Positions 17,394 to 26,360 of a stretch of 64,000 nt of DNA are shown here, in pieces; positions within the stretch are counted from its first letter, which is position 1, and every line of letters begins with the position of its first letter. The translations under genes and the position numbers were made by a program. The notes under the pieces were generated by a model. It was not told the DNA's origin. It was given only the letters and a program-made list of their open reading frames with translations, and did no database searches. Source of the stretch: JAADJA01 sp963840975 (GTDB lineage: Bacteria; Bacteroidota; Bacteroidia; Bacteroidales; JAADJA01); assembly GCA_963840975.1 (NCBI GenBank), contig CAWJBC010000021.1, forward strand, positions 62,001-126,000, read 5' to 3'.

Positions 17394-17792
17394 ATGGCAA
17401 TAGATAATAAAAAGTTATTTGATTTGACCAATTTAAACGAGATGCTTGGCGGGGATCAAAAAGCAATATTCCAAATGGTGAAGATTTTCCTACAGGCTAC
17501 ACCCGAAAGCATGAGCGAACTCAATAAATGTTTTCAGAAAGAGGATTATGATGGTGTAAGCAAATTAGCCCACAAGCTGAAATCATCGGTTGACATATTT
17601 TGTGTAAACGAGATCAAGCAGGACATTCGTCGCCTCGAAAACAATACAAGAGATAATATCAATCTGGATGAAATTCCTGAACTGGTTCAAAAAATAAATA
17701 CCATCCTGAACCTCGCGATTGAGCAAGTAAAGGCTGAAAAGGAAAGCCTTTACAAACAGCTTTACGAAAACGAAAACGCTTCCAAATCGTAA
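17394..17792 (+). CDS. Histidine phosphotransfer (HPt) domain protein
   Basis: A 132-residue all-helical protein made of one HPt domain. The phospho-accepting residue is His60 in the motif LAHKLKSS. HPt proteins relay phosphate between a hybrid kinase and a response regulator. The gene lies 235 bp after the sigma-54 regulator on the same strand, so a phosphorelay with it is a fair guess. AGAAGG lies 5 bp before the ATG. Its TAA stop directly abuts the TAA of the convergent carboxyltransferase gene, with no space for a terminator between them. Confidence 0.87.
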   Translation: MAIDNKKLFDLTNLNEMLGGDQKAIFQMVKIFLQATPESMSELNKCFQKEDYDGVSKLAHKLKSSVDIFCVNEIKQDIRRLENNTRDNINLDEIPELVQKINTILNLAIEQVKAEKESLYKQLYENENASKS

Positions 17793-19328
17793 TTAAAGAG
17801 GAATATTCCCGTGTTTCTTTGCAGGGTGTGATTTCGATTTATTCTGGGTCATATCAAGTGCCTGAATGATCTTAAAACGGGTTTGTTTTGGAAAGATAAT
17901 CTCATCAATATAACCTAAAGCAGCAGCCTTATAAGGGCTTGCAAAAGTTTTCTTATATTCTTCCACTGCCTGCTCTCTATCCTGATCACTCAACTTATTT
18001 TTGAAAATGATATTGACTGCACCTGCCGGACCCATTACTGCAATCTCCGCTGTGGGATAGGCGAAATTTACATCCGCACCAATATGTTTACTCGACATTA
18101 CGTCGTAGGCGCCTCCATAAGCTTTGCGGGTAATGATGGTAATTTTAGGGACTGTGGCTTCTGCAAAAGCATAAAGCAATTTTGCTCCATGTTTGATGAT
18201 ACCTCCAAATTCCTGAGCTGTACCAGGAAGAAAACCGGGCACATCTACAAAGGTAACGAGTGGAATGTTAAAAGCATCGCAAAACCTTACAAACCGGGCT
18301 CCTTTGGTTGACGAATTGATATCCAGCACACCGGCAAGATTTGCGGGCTGATTGGCGACAATACCCACCGGACGTCCGGCAAACCTTGCAAATCCAACTA
18401 TAATATTTTGTGCAAAATAGGGCATTACCTCAAAAAAATTGTGCTCGTCCACCACTGTGTTGATAATATCTTTAATGTCGTAAGGTTTATTCGGATCATC
18501 AGGAACGATGGTTTGAAGTCTTTCATCCTCGCGATGGATATCATCAGTACATGGCTTGATGGGCGGGTCTTCCATGTTGTTGGAGGGAAGGAAACTAAGC
18601 AACTCCCTCACCATCATCATTGCCTGCTCATCGTCTTCAGCAATAAAGTGAGCAACGCCGCTTTTGGAATTATGTGTCATTGCGCCTCCCAATTCTTCCA
18701 TGGTAACCTCTTCATGGGTAACAGTTTTGATTACCTCGGGACCCGTCACAAACATATAGCTTGTGTTTTTCACCATCATGATAAAATCTGTAATAGCTGG
18801 TGAATAAACAGCACCGCCAGCACAAGGACCAAGAATCGCTGAAATTTGTGGAATTACTCCTGAAACAATTGTATTCCGGTAAAAAATATCGGCATAACCT
18901 GCTAAACTTTCGACCCCTTCCTGAATCCGTGCACCGCCAGAATCATTTAAACCAATAACGGGTGCTCCCATTTTTAATGCAAGGTCCATGATTTTAATGA
19001 TTTTATCGGCATTGGCTCTACTCAGGGTTCCTCCAAAAACAGTAAAATCCTGAGCGAAAACATAAACCAGCCGGTTATCAATCTTGCCATATCCTGCAAT
19101 TACTCCGTCACCCATGATTCGGTTTTTATCCATGCCAAAATCAGTAGCCCTGTGGGTGACAAATTTATCTACTTCAACAAATGTTTCAGGATCAAGTAAA
19201 TCTTTGAGTCTTTCACGGGCAGTTTTTCGACCGGCGCTGTGCTGCTTTTCAATTCTTTCTTTACCTCCGCCCAATTCGGCTAATTTATTACGCTCTTCAA
19301 ATTGTTTGAGTTTTTCTTCTAATGACAT
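17793..19328 (-). CDS. Acyl-CoA carboxylase, carboxyltransferase subunit (propionyl-CoA type)
   Basis: Transfers carboxyl groups between biotin and an acyl-CoA, most likely propionyl-CoA/methylmalonyl-CoA. The 511-residue protein holds both crotonase-like halves. The N-terminal half has the biotin/acyl-CoA site region LNDSGGARIQEG and GPCAGGAVYSPA; the C-terminal half has VDVPGFLPGTAQEFGGIIKHGAKLLYA, a typical propionyl-CoA carboxylase beta signature, and ITRKAYGGAYDVM. It is the third gene of the operon, 27 bp after the biotin carrier. No membrane beta subunit of a Na+-pumping decarboxylase is present, so a soluble carboxylase is favoured; the decarboxylase alternative is not excluded. Confidence 0.92.
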   Translation of the reverse strand: MSLEEKLKQFEERNKLAELGGGKERIEKQHSAGRKTARERLKDLLDPETFVEVDKFVTHRATDFGMDKNRIMGDGVIAGYGKIDNRLVYVFAQDFTVFGGTLSRANADKIIKIMDLALKMGAPVIGLNDSGGARIQEGVESLAGYADIFYRNTIVSGVIPQISAILGPCAGGAVYSPAITDFIMMVKNTSYMFVTGPEVIKTVTHEEVTMEELGGAMTHNSKSGVAHFIAEDDEQAMMMVRELLSFLPSNNMEDPPIKPCTDDIHREDERLQTIVPDDPNKPYDIKDIINTVVDEHNFFEVMPYFAQNIIVGFARFAGRPVGIVANQPANLAGVLDINSSTKGARFVRFCDAFNIPLVTFVDVPGFLPGTAQEFGGIIKHGAKLLYAFAEATVPKITIITRKAYGGAYDVMSSKHIGADVNFAYPTAEIAVMGPAGAVNIIFKNKLSDQDREQAVEEYKKTFASPYKAAALGYIDEIIFPKQTRFKIIQALDMTQNKSKSHPAKKHGNIPL

Positions 19329-19355
19329 AATTTCTGGTTTTACAAAAGTTGGTTA

Positions 19356-19862
19356 TTACTCAATGATGATCAGGGGTTGGTTTCCATCAATCGTGTCACC
19401 TTCCTTGACTAAAATATCTTTTACGATTCTGTCGCTTTTGACCTTGTATTCGCTTTCCATCTTCATGGCGGAAACTATAATTACCGTATCTCCTGCTTTT
19501 ATTTCATCTCCGATTTTAACAAGTATTTTAACAACTTTGCCTGGCATTGGTGATGAAATAGCCATGTTGTCTTCAAGATGATCCTGCTTTCTGCTGTTAA
19601 GGTATTTGGCTTCTGCATCAAGAATATCCACATCATACGAATTGTAAAGGGTATTGATAGAATAGGCTTTCGGATCTTTTCCCTGTGCAAGTTCCACGTT
19701 AAAGGATTTGTTTTTATAAAGAATTGAATATACACCCCTCTCCACCATTACAAGGTCAACTTCATATACTTTACCATCAATAGCAACCTGATGCATGTTC
19801 CCCTTCTTACTGAGCAATTCAACATTTACCGATTGCCCGTCTATGTTAATTTCTAATGCCAT
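19356..19862 (-). CDS. Biotin carboxyl carrier protein
   Basis: A 168-residue carrier that swings carboxybiotin between the carboxylase and carboxyltransferase. The C-terminal biotinyl domain (about 100-168) has the motif SAMKMES with biotinylated Lys134, which replaces the more common EAMKM, and conserved SPMPGKV and VKEGD. The N-terminal ~95 residues form an extra domain (EVDLVMVERGVYSILYKNKSFNVELAQG) of the type seen in propionyl/pyruvate-type carriers. It sits 13 bp after the biotin carboxylase gene and 27 bp before the carboxyltransferase gene. Confidence 0.92.
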   Translation of the reverse strand: MALEINIDGQSVNVELLSKKGNMHQVAIDGKVYEVDLVMVERGVYSILYKNKSFNVELAQGKDPKAYSINTLYNSYDVDILDAEAKYLNSRKQDHLEDNMAISSPMPGKVVKILVKIGDEIKAGDTVIIVSAMKMESEYKVKSDRIVKDILVKEGDTIDGNQPLIIIE

Positions 19863-19875
19863 ACGTACTGATTAG

Positions 19876-21384
19876 TTAATTGCTGAATAAATTTTTTTTC
19901 CTGTTCCCGAATTTCCAGTTATTTGAAGAATTGCTATTTGCGATGGATTGCTGGGCATGAACAATACGGTTATGGTAATCAATGAAAGCCGCAATAATGG
20001 CAATGGCTTTACAGTCGCCTTTACAAAGGTCCTTTTCTTCGAAAAATGACTTATTCTTTTCGATAAAGTGAGTATTGTAGTTACCTTCGATAAAATCAGG
20101 GCAACTCATGATCTTTTCAAGAAATTTGATCGAAGTTTTAACGCCGGTTATTTTGTACGAATGCAGTGCACGCTTCATCCTGGCAATAGCCTCGTCTCTT
20201 GTTTTCCCCCATACGATTAGTTTTGAAATCAAAGGGTCATAGTAAATCGGAATTTCAAATCCTTCGTACACATAACCGTCGTGCCTCACGCCAAAACCCA
20301 GCGGTTCCGTGATGTGTTGGATTACGCCCGGGCTGGGCATGAAATTGTTGTCAGGGTCTTCAGCATAAATCCGGCATTCTATCGCATGTCCGTTTTGATG
20401 AAGGTCTTTTTGCTTGTAAGTTAGTTTCTGCCCATTGGCGATATTGATCTGCTCTCGAACAAGGTCAATTCCCACAACCCTTTCAGTGATGGGATGCTCC
20501 ACCTGAAGACGTGTATTCATTTCGAGGAAGTAGTAGTTCAGGTTATCGTCAACAATAAATTCTATGGTTCCTGCTCCGTAATACCCGCAAGCTTTGGCAG
20601 CCGCCACTGAATGTTTACCCATTTCCTCTCTGACCTTTGGATTCATCAGCGGACTGGGAGTTTCTTCCACCACTTTCTGATGTCTGCGCTGAACGGAACA
20701 TTCTCTTTCGAATAAATGGATTACATTGCCATGCATGTCGGCAAGGATTTGAAATTCGATATGGTGGGGCGACTCAATATATTTTTCAACATAAACGGCG
20801 TCGTTTCCAAATGCTGATTTGGCTTCAGAGCGGGCGGCGCGGAAAGAAGATACAATATCTTTTTCTGTTTTAACAAGGCGCATGCCTTTGCCCCCACCTC
20901 CCGCCGAAGCTTTTATCATCACCGGGAGTCCGATTTTTGTAATGATCTTTATCGCGTCTTCTTCATTTTTCAGAGGCTCTTTGGTTCCGGGAACAACAGG
21001 AACACCCGCTTTTGAAATAGTTTTTCGCGCTGTAATTTTATCACCCATCGTCGAAATTGACTTTGCCGAAGGTCCGATAAAAATGATGCCTTCTTTTTTG
21101 CAACGCTCTGAAAATTCAGCATTTTCAGACAGGAAACCATAACCCGGATGAATGGCATCAGCTTTTGATTTTTTTGCAGCGGCAATAATTTTGTCTATCA
21201 CCAGATAACTTTCGTTGGAAGGGGATTTACCTATATGATAGGCTTCATTTGCATAGCGTACATGCATCGAGGTGCGATCGGCATCGGAATATACAGCTAC
21301 CGTTGTGATACCCATTTCACGGCAGGTTCGCATAACCCTTATGGCAATTTCTCCACGGTTGGCAACAAGAACTTTTTTTATCAT
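19876..21384 (-). CDS. Acyl-CoA carboxylase, biotin carboxylase subunit
   Basis: Carboxylates biotin with ATP and bicarbonate. The 502-residue protein has the ATP-grasp fold. Signatures are KVLVANRGEIAIRVMRTCRE at the start, ATP-binding KASAGGGGKGMRLV, RECSVQRRHQKVVEETPSP, EMNTRLQVEHPITE with the catalytic Glu/Arg residues, and the C-terminal biotin carboxylase domain (GHAIECRIYAEDP). A C-terminal tail of about 50 residues beyond the usual ~450 is polar and unassigned. It is the first gene of the three-gene carboxylase operon. Confidence 0.94.
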   Translation of the reverse strand: MIKKVLVANRGEIAIRVMRTCREMGITTVAVYSDADRTSMHVRYANEAYHIGKSPSNESYLVIDKIIAAAKKSKADAIHPGYGFLSENAEFSERCKKEGIIFIGPSAKSISTMGDKITARKTISKAGVPVVPGTKEPLKNEEDAIKIITKIGLPVMIKASAGGGGKGMRLVKTEKDIVSSFRAARSEAKSAFGNDAVYVEKYIESPHHIEFQILADMHGNVIHLFERECSVQRRHQKVVEETPSPLMNPKVREEMGKHSVAAAKACGYYGAGTIEFIVDDNLNYYFLEMNTRLQVEHPITERVVGIDLVREQINIANGQKLTYKQKDLHQNGHAIECRIYAEDPDNNFMPSPGVIQHITEPLGFGVRHDGYVYEGFEIPIYYDPLISKLIVWGKTRDEAIARMKRALHSYKITGVKTSIKFLEKIMSCPDFIEGNYNTHFIEKNKSFFEEKDLCKGDCKAIAIIAAFIDYHNRIVHAQQSIANSNSSNNWKFGNRKKNLFSN

Positions 21385-21597
21385 ATACCAAGTCTGATTG
21401 TAGTAATGACGATTGAAAATTTCAATTCCAAATTATGAAGCATACAAAAAACTCCATATTAACAAAGTGTAAAATTAAGCAATAAAAAATTCACGTGTCA
21501 AAGATATTCCCAATAGACCGGAATAGGGGCAATGAGAAATTATGATCGGAAAGTTTGGAACAACTTATTTTTCTGATGATTATGCGGTGATCAATCT

Positions 21598-23673
21598 TTA
21601 TTTAATCAGCTTTTTCTTTTCTTCAATTTTTTTCAACACGTCATCCTGAACCGATTTGGTGAGCGGGGTATATTTATAGAATTCCATCGAATAATTGGCT
21701 CTTCCACTTGTAATATTCCTGAGTTGGGTTGCATATCCGAACATTTCCATCAGGGGTACAAATCCATTGACTTTTTGCGCGCCTTTACGATGCCGGCGCA
21801 TTGATTCAATCTTTCCCCGGCGTTTATTCAGATCGCCTACAACATTGCCAATATAGTCGTCCGGCGTATTGATCTCAATTTTCATCATCGGCTCTAAAAG
21901 TATGGGCGAAGCTTTCATGAAACCGTTCTTGAAACAAATGGAAGCACAGGTCTGGAATGCCATATCGGAGGAATCAACCGGGTGAAATCCTCCGTCCAAT
22001 AGAACTGCCTTGACATCAACAACAGGAAATCCGGCAAGAATACCTCTTTCCATTGTCTTTATAATGCCTTTATTTACCGATGGTATATATTCGTTGGGTA
22101 TCGCTCCTCCCTTGATGTGGTTTACATACTCATAACCGTTGCCTTCGTTGGGTTCGAGACGGATAACGGTATGTGCGAACTGACCTTTTCCTCCGGTTTG
22201 TTTGGCATGTTTATAATTGCTTTCTATTTCGGTTGTGATGGTTTCGCGGAAAGCTACAGCAGGCTCGCCAATTTCAACTTCAACACTAAACTCATGTTTT
22301 AACCGGTCAACAATGATCTCCAGGTGCAGTTCACCCATTCCGGAAATGATTGTCTCTTCTGTTTCGTCATCAAAGCGAACATTAAAGGAAGGATCTTCAT
22401 TGGCTAATTTGGCAAGTGCTTCACCTAACTTACCCTGGTCTTTACGGTTTTGGGGAGTGATTTTTAATTCGATCACCGTTGGCGGAATGTGTATTGACTC
22501 CAGGAATAACGGTTGACCAGGGTCGCACAGGGTATCACCTGTTTTGGTAAATTTCATACCGATAAGTGCAACAATATCGCCCGGACCAGCTTCCTTCACT
22601 TCCTCGCGGTCTTTTGCGTGAATTTTATATATCCGCCCGATACGTTCAGGTTTGTCCTTGGTTGAGTTTAATATACCCATACCGCTTTTAAGCGATCCTG
22701 AAAAAATCCTGATGAATGTTTGTTGTCCGACAAAGGGATCATGGATCAGTTTAAATGCAAGAGCAGAAAAGGGGTCATGTGAGGATGGGTTACGTGTGTG
22801 GGTTTTTTCAGGATCATCCACATCCATGCCAACCACAGCGCCAATGTCAATAGGTGAAGGAAGGTAATCAATAACGCCGTCCAGCAATAATTGAACTCCT
22901 TTGTTTTTGTACGCGGCACCGGTAAATACGGGCGTGATCAAAAGTTTTAAAGTAGCATTTCTGCCTGCCTTTTTAAGCAGTTCTGCCGGAACGTCCTTAT
23001 CTTCAAGAAAAAGGTTCATGATTTCATCATCATAATCTGCCAGTTTCTCTATAACAGCGGTTCGCGCTTCTTCAAGCCTTGCGTTATACTCTACCGGAAT
23101 ATCAATCTCAACCCTGTCTAACTCCTGAAAAGTATAAGCCTTTCTTTCAATTACATCAATTATACCCACAAAGTCCTCTTCAGCGCCTATCGGGATTTGG
23201 AACGGAAGAGCATTGGCATCGAGATATTTGTTCATTTGTGAAAGTACTTCACTGAAATCGGCGCCGGTGCGGTCCATTTTATTAATGAATGCAATTCGGG
23301 GAACCCTGTACCTGTCGGCCTGGTTCCAAACGGTTTCACTTTGAGGCTCAACTCCGCCTACTGCACAAAACAAAGCGATCATGCCATCAATCACTCTTAA
23401 CGAACGTTCCACTTCGACTGTAAAATCAACGTGTCCGGGTGTATCAATAATGTTTACCTGGGCTCCTTTCCATGCGCAAGTAATAGCAGCTGAGGCAATA
23501 GTGATTCCTCGTTCCTGCTCCTGTTTCATGAAATCCATAGTGGCCTGCCCATCATGAACTTCTCCCATTTTACGAGTGGTACCTGATAAAAAGAGAATAC
23601 GTTCTGTTAACGTTGTTTTGCCTGCATCAATATGTGCAGCGATTCCGATATTTCTGAGTTTCATTAATGGCAT
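21598..23673 (-). CDS. fusA: Elongation factor G-type translational GTPase
   Basis: A 691-residue EF-G homologue with all five domains. G-domain motifs: AHIDAGKTTLTERI, RGITIASAA, DTPGHVDFT, NKMDRTGAD. Domain IV carries GGAIPNEYIPSVNKGI and domain V the RRGKIESMRRHRKGAQ region. EF-G may drive translocation or, in organisms with two copies, ribosome recycling. The gene stands alone, not in a str operon with rpsL, rpsG and tuf, so it may be the second paralogue. Starts at M1 or M4 are both plausible. A -7-like TATTTTTG lies about 115 bp upstream. Confidence 0.9.
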   Translation of the reverse strand: MPLMKLRNIGIAAHIDAGKTTLTERILFLSGTTRKMGEVHDGQATMDFMKQEQERGITIASAAITCAWKGAQVNIIDTPGHVDFTVEVERSLRVIDGMIALFCAVGGVEPQSETVWNQADRYRVPRIAFINKMDRTGADFSEVLSQMNKYLDANALPFQIPIGAEEDFVGIIDVIERKAYTFQELDRVEIDIPVEYNARLEEARTAVIEKLADYDDEIMNLFLEDKDVPAELLKKAGRNATLKLLITPVFTGAAYKNKGVQLLLDGVIDYLPSPIDIGAVVGMDVDDPEKTHTRNPSSHDPFSALAFKLIHDPFVGQQTFIRIFSGSLKSGMGILNSTKDKPERIGRIYKIHAKDREEVKEAGPGDIVALIGMKFTKTGDTLCDPGQPLFLESIHIPPTVIELKITPQNRKDQGKLGEALAKLANEDPSFNVRFDDETEETIISGMGELHLEIIVDRLKHEFSVEVEIGEPAVAFRETITTEIESNYKHAKQTGGKGQFAHTVIRLEPNEGNGYEYVNHIKGGAIPNEYIPSVNKGIIKTMERGILAGFPVVDVKAVLLDGGFHPVDSSDMAFQTCASICFKNGFMKASPILLEPMMKIEINTPDDYIGNVVGDLNKRRGKIESMRRHRKGAQKVNGFVPLMEMFGYATQLRNITSGRANYSMEFYKYTPLTKSVQDDVLKKIEEKKKLIK

Positions 23674-23788
23674 ATTGTTTTATTATTTTGAATCCGTTGA
23701 TAACAATTTAAGAGCTAAAATGTTTTTGAAAATTTTATAAACCTGTCATCCTTGGGTCCATAAAAAAATGGGAAGGAGTTTGGGGCGG

Positions 23789-23796
23789 CAAAAATA
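23789..23796 (-). promoter_or_regulatory. Putative -7 element for the EF-G gene
   Basis: TATTTTTG on the minus strand followed by CCGCCCC matches TAnnTTTG about 115 bp before the EF-G start. No good -33 element is seen. Confidence 0.4.
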
Positions 23797-23937
23797 AGTA
23801 AAATTTGTTTATCCTTAGTAATCGAATATACGTCTTGTTAAAACCTCTGATATATGTGATTGTGCAGGCTTTGCATTATTAACAGTTAGAATTTAACAAA
23901 TAAATTGAATATCGGTATGTTCTTATTTCTTTCCTGC

Positions 23938-23945
23938 TAATTTTG
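23938..23945 (+). promoter_or_regulatory. Putative -7 element for tamL
   Basis: TAATTTTG matches TAnnTTTG exactly, 28 bp before the proposed TTG start of tamL. The short distance supports the TTG start over the ATG at 24001, because the ATG would lose the basic part of the signal peptide. Confidence 0.45.
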
Positions 23946-23973
23946 TAACACATCAATTTAAAATGATTTGCCG

Positions 23974-26298
23974 TTGAAATCTCTCTTCAAGCTATTCTGC
24001 ATGGTTATTTTCCTGTCCTTGTTGATCGGTTGCAGTTCAACACGAATGGTTAAGCAAGATCAATTTTTATTGGTTAACAATAAAGTGAAAATAGCCAATC
24101 CTGCCAAAGAGATTTCATCCGGGACACTTTTGGGTTTTGTCAGCCAAAAACCGAATTCCAAATTCCTTGGAATCGTTCCGTTCAAACTCTGGTGGAACAG
24201 CATATTCCCAAAGAAAGGAGAACCACCGGTGGTGCTTGATATGGCAGCGGTTAGTGAATCGGAGGAAAAAATTATAAAATATCTTGCTACGGTGGGTTAT
24301 TTTGATTCAAAGGTAAATCACACAATCAAGTTTGGTAAGAAAAAAGCGAAGAATGTGATTTATAACGTAAACCTTTCTGTTCCTTACAGGATGAATACCG
24401 TCTCATTTCGAATTAAAGATGTTGCGATAAATAACCTTGTAAACCAAAACAAAGAAGACGCATTATTCAAAAGTGGTGATATCTTTAATTCCTATCTGCT
24501 TGACAAAGAAAGGGCACGGATCGAATCGCTATTGAACGAAAACGGGTATTTTGCTTTCAATAGGGACTATATTTATTATGAAGTGGACACTGCACTTAAA
24601 AGCAGGATTGCCAATGTGACGCTGGTGATCAAGAATGTCGAACTTCCACCCGATAGTCAGGAACAAGCTCCTGTAGAAGTTGACCACAAAGTTTATTACA
24701 TCAACAATGTAAATATCTATCCTAATATAAGAGTATTCCAGGCGGATACAACCCAATCAGATTCTATCGTTGAAATTGTTGTACACAGAGGAGATAAAAC
24801 TCCACACCCTTTCAATATAATTTATAATCCGCCCTTAAAAATAAAGCCTAAAATTCTCACAAGGTCAGTTTTTGTCGAAAAGGATAAAAAATACAATGCT
24901 GTTGATGCACAACAAACCTATAAAAAGCTAAGTGAGTTGCGCATCAATAAACACGTTATGGTAAATTTTCGTGATGCCGGACAACATGAGTCGGATGGAT
25001 TGTTAAAGAATTATCTTGATTGTTCAATACAATTGACCCGCCAGCCGGTTCACTCTTATTCGATCGAAGCACAGGGTACTAACTCTGGCGGTGACTTGGG
25101 AATAGGCGGTTACCTCGTTTATCAGAATAAAAATATTTTCAGAGGGGGGGAAGTGTTTAACCTGAAACTAAAAGGTGCACTGGAGGCTCAGGAAGGTGGG
25201 TCAACACCAGAAGCGGTTGAAAGCGGCAAAGTATTATTTTTTAACACTTATGAGGCGGGTATTGAGGCGAGTGTTTCCGTTCCCAAGTTCCTGGCACCGA
25301 TCAACCAGGATATTTTTTCAAGGTATTTTCGTCCAAAAACCAATATAAGTATCGGTTATAATCTTCAGGATAACCTTGATTATAAAAGAACGATTACGAA
25401 TGTCTCATTTAGCTATGAATGGTCCGAATCAAGGACCAAAAGCCATATCCTTTTCCCGGCTGATATTAACCTCGTAAAAGTGAATACCACCCCCTATTTT
25501 GACTCATTACTGAATCAGGAGTCTGAGAGATACAAAAATCAATACACCGACCATTTAATTGTTGGTTTGAAATATAGCTATATATTGAATAACCAGGAAC
25601 TCAACAAACTAAAAAATTTCTTCTATTTCCGGGGGAATATTGAAACCAGTGGTAACTTTCTGGCTCTTGTTGAAAGCATGGCAGGGGCATCAAACAACCT
25701 GGAAGGCTATAAAACCATTTTCGGAATCCGCTATTCTCAATATGTAAAAAATAATTATGATTTTCGATATTACATTATGAAAAGCAAGAGCCATAATTTC
25801 GCCAGCAGGGTGGCATTAGGGATTGCTGTTCCATATGGTAATTCAGTGGACATACCATTCGAAAAAGGGTTTTATGGCGGAGGTGCAAACGGTATGCGGG
25901 CTTGGCCATTGAGATATTTGGGACCTGGATCATACCAGAATTTAAATCCTGATATTGAACGTGTGGGTGATTTTCAAATCGAATCGAATATTGAGTACCG
26001 TTTTTCGATCTATAAAATTTTTAAAGCCGCACTGTTTTATGATATTGGTAATATATGGTATCTTACCGATAATGAAACGTTCCCGGGAGGTACACTTACG
26101 CTTCAGAATTTTCTGGGCGAGCTTGCAATGGATGGCGGTATTGGCTTAAGACTCGACTTCAACTATTTTATTTTCCGGATTGATGTTGCTCAAAGGATTA
26201 AAGATCCCGCTTACCCCAAGGGCGATCGCTGGGTGATTGGGAGGAACAGCAATTGGTTCAACCCTGTTCTTAATTTGGGTATTGGTTATCCTTTTTAA
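23974..26298 (+). CDS. tamL: Lipidated BamA/TamA-family outer-membrane assembly protein (TamL-like)
   Basis: A 774-residue Omp85-family protein. The N-terminus MKSLFKLFCMVIFLSLLIGCSS is a lipoprotein signal with a lipobox ending in Cys, the mark of TamL, the Bacteroidota variant of TamA. POTRA-like segments occupy roughly 30-340 (KYLATVGYFDSKV, LLNENGYFAFNRDYIYYEVD). The C-terminal Omp85 barrel shows VPYGNSVDIPFEKGFYGGGANGMRAW, the conserved loop region with the (V/I)RG-like motif, and ends in a barrel-type aromatic residue (GIGYPF). The start is TTG (23974, or 23968); the first in-frame ATG is at 24001. Expected role: insertion or export of outer-membrane proteins together with TamB. Confidence 0.88.
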   Translation: MKSLFKLFCMVIFLSLLIGCSSTRMVKQDQFLLVNNKVKIANPAKEISSGTLLGFVSQKPNSKFLGIVPFKLWWNSIFPKKGEPPVVLDMAAVSESEEKIIKYLATVGYFDSKVNHTIKFGKKKAKNVIYNVNLSVPYRMNTVSFRIKDVAINNLVNQNKEDALFKSGDIFNSYLLDKERARIESLLNENGYFAFNRDYIYYEVDTALKSRIANVTLVIKNVELPPDSQEQAPVEVDHKVYYINNVNIYPNIRVFQADTTQSDSIVEIVVHRGDKTPHPFNIIYNPPLKIKPKILTRSVFVEKDKKYNAVDAQQTYKKLSELRINKHVMVNFRDAGQHESDGLLKNYLDCSIQLTRQPVHSYSIEAQGTNSGGDLGIGGYLVYQNKNIFRGGEVFNLKLKGALEAQEGGSTPEAVESGKVLFFNTYEAGIEASVSVPKFLAPINQDIFSRYFRPKTNISIGYNLQDNLDYKRTITNVSFSYEWSESRTKSHILFPADINLVKVNTTPYFDSLLNQESERYKNQYTDHLIVGLKYSYILNNQELNKLKNFFYFRGNIETSGNFLALVESMAGASNNLEGYKTIFGIRYSQYVKNNYDFRYYIMKSKSHNFASRVALGIAVPYGNSVDIPFEKGFYGGGANGMRAWPLRYLGPGSYQNLNPDIERVGDFQIESNIEYRFSIYKIFKAALFYDIGNIWYLTDNETFPGGTLTLQNFLGELAMDGGIGLRLDFNYFIFRIDVAQRIKDPAYPKGDRWVIGRNSNWFNPVLNLGIGYPF

Positions 26299-26360
26299 AA
26301 GCAGATTTTTAATAAGGTATTTGTGTTCTTGATCAAAGAAGGCCGTATTATAAAATAAAC

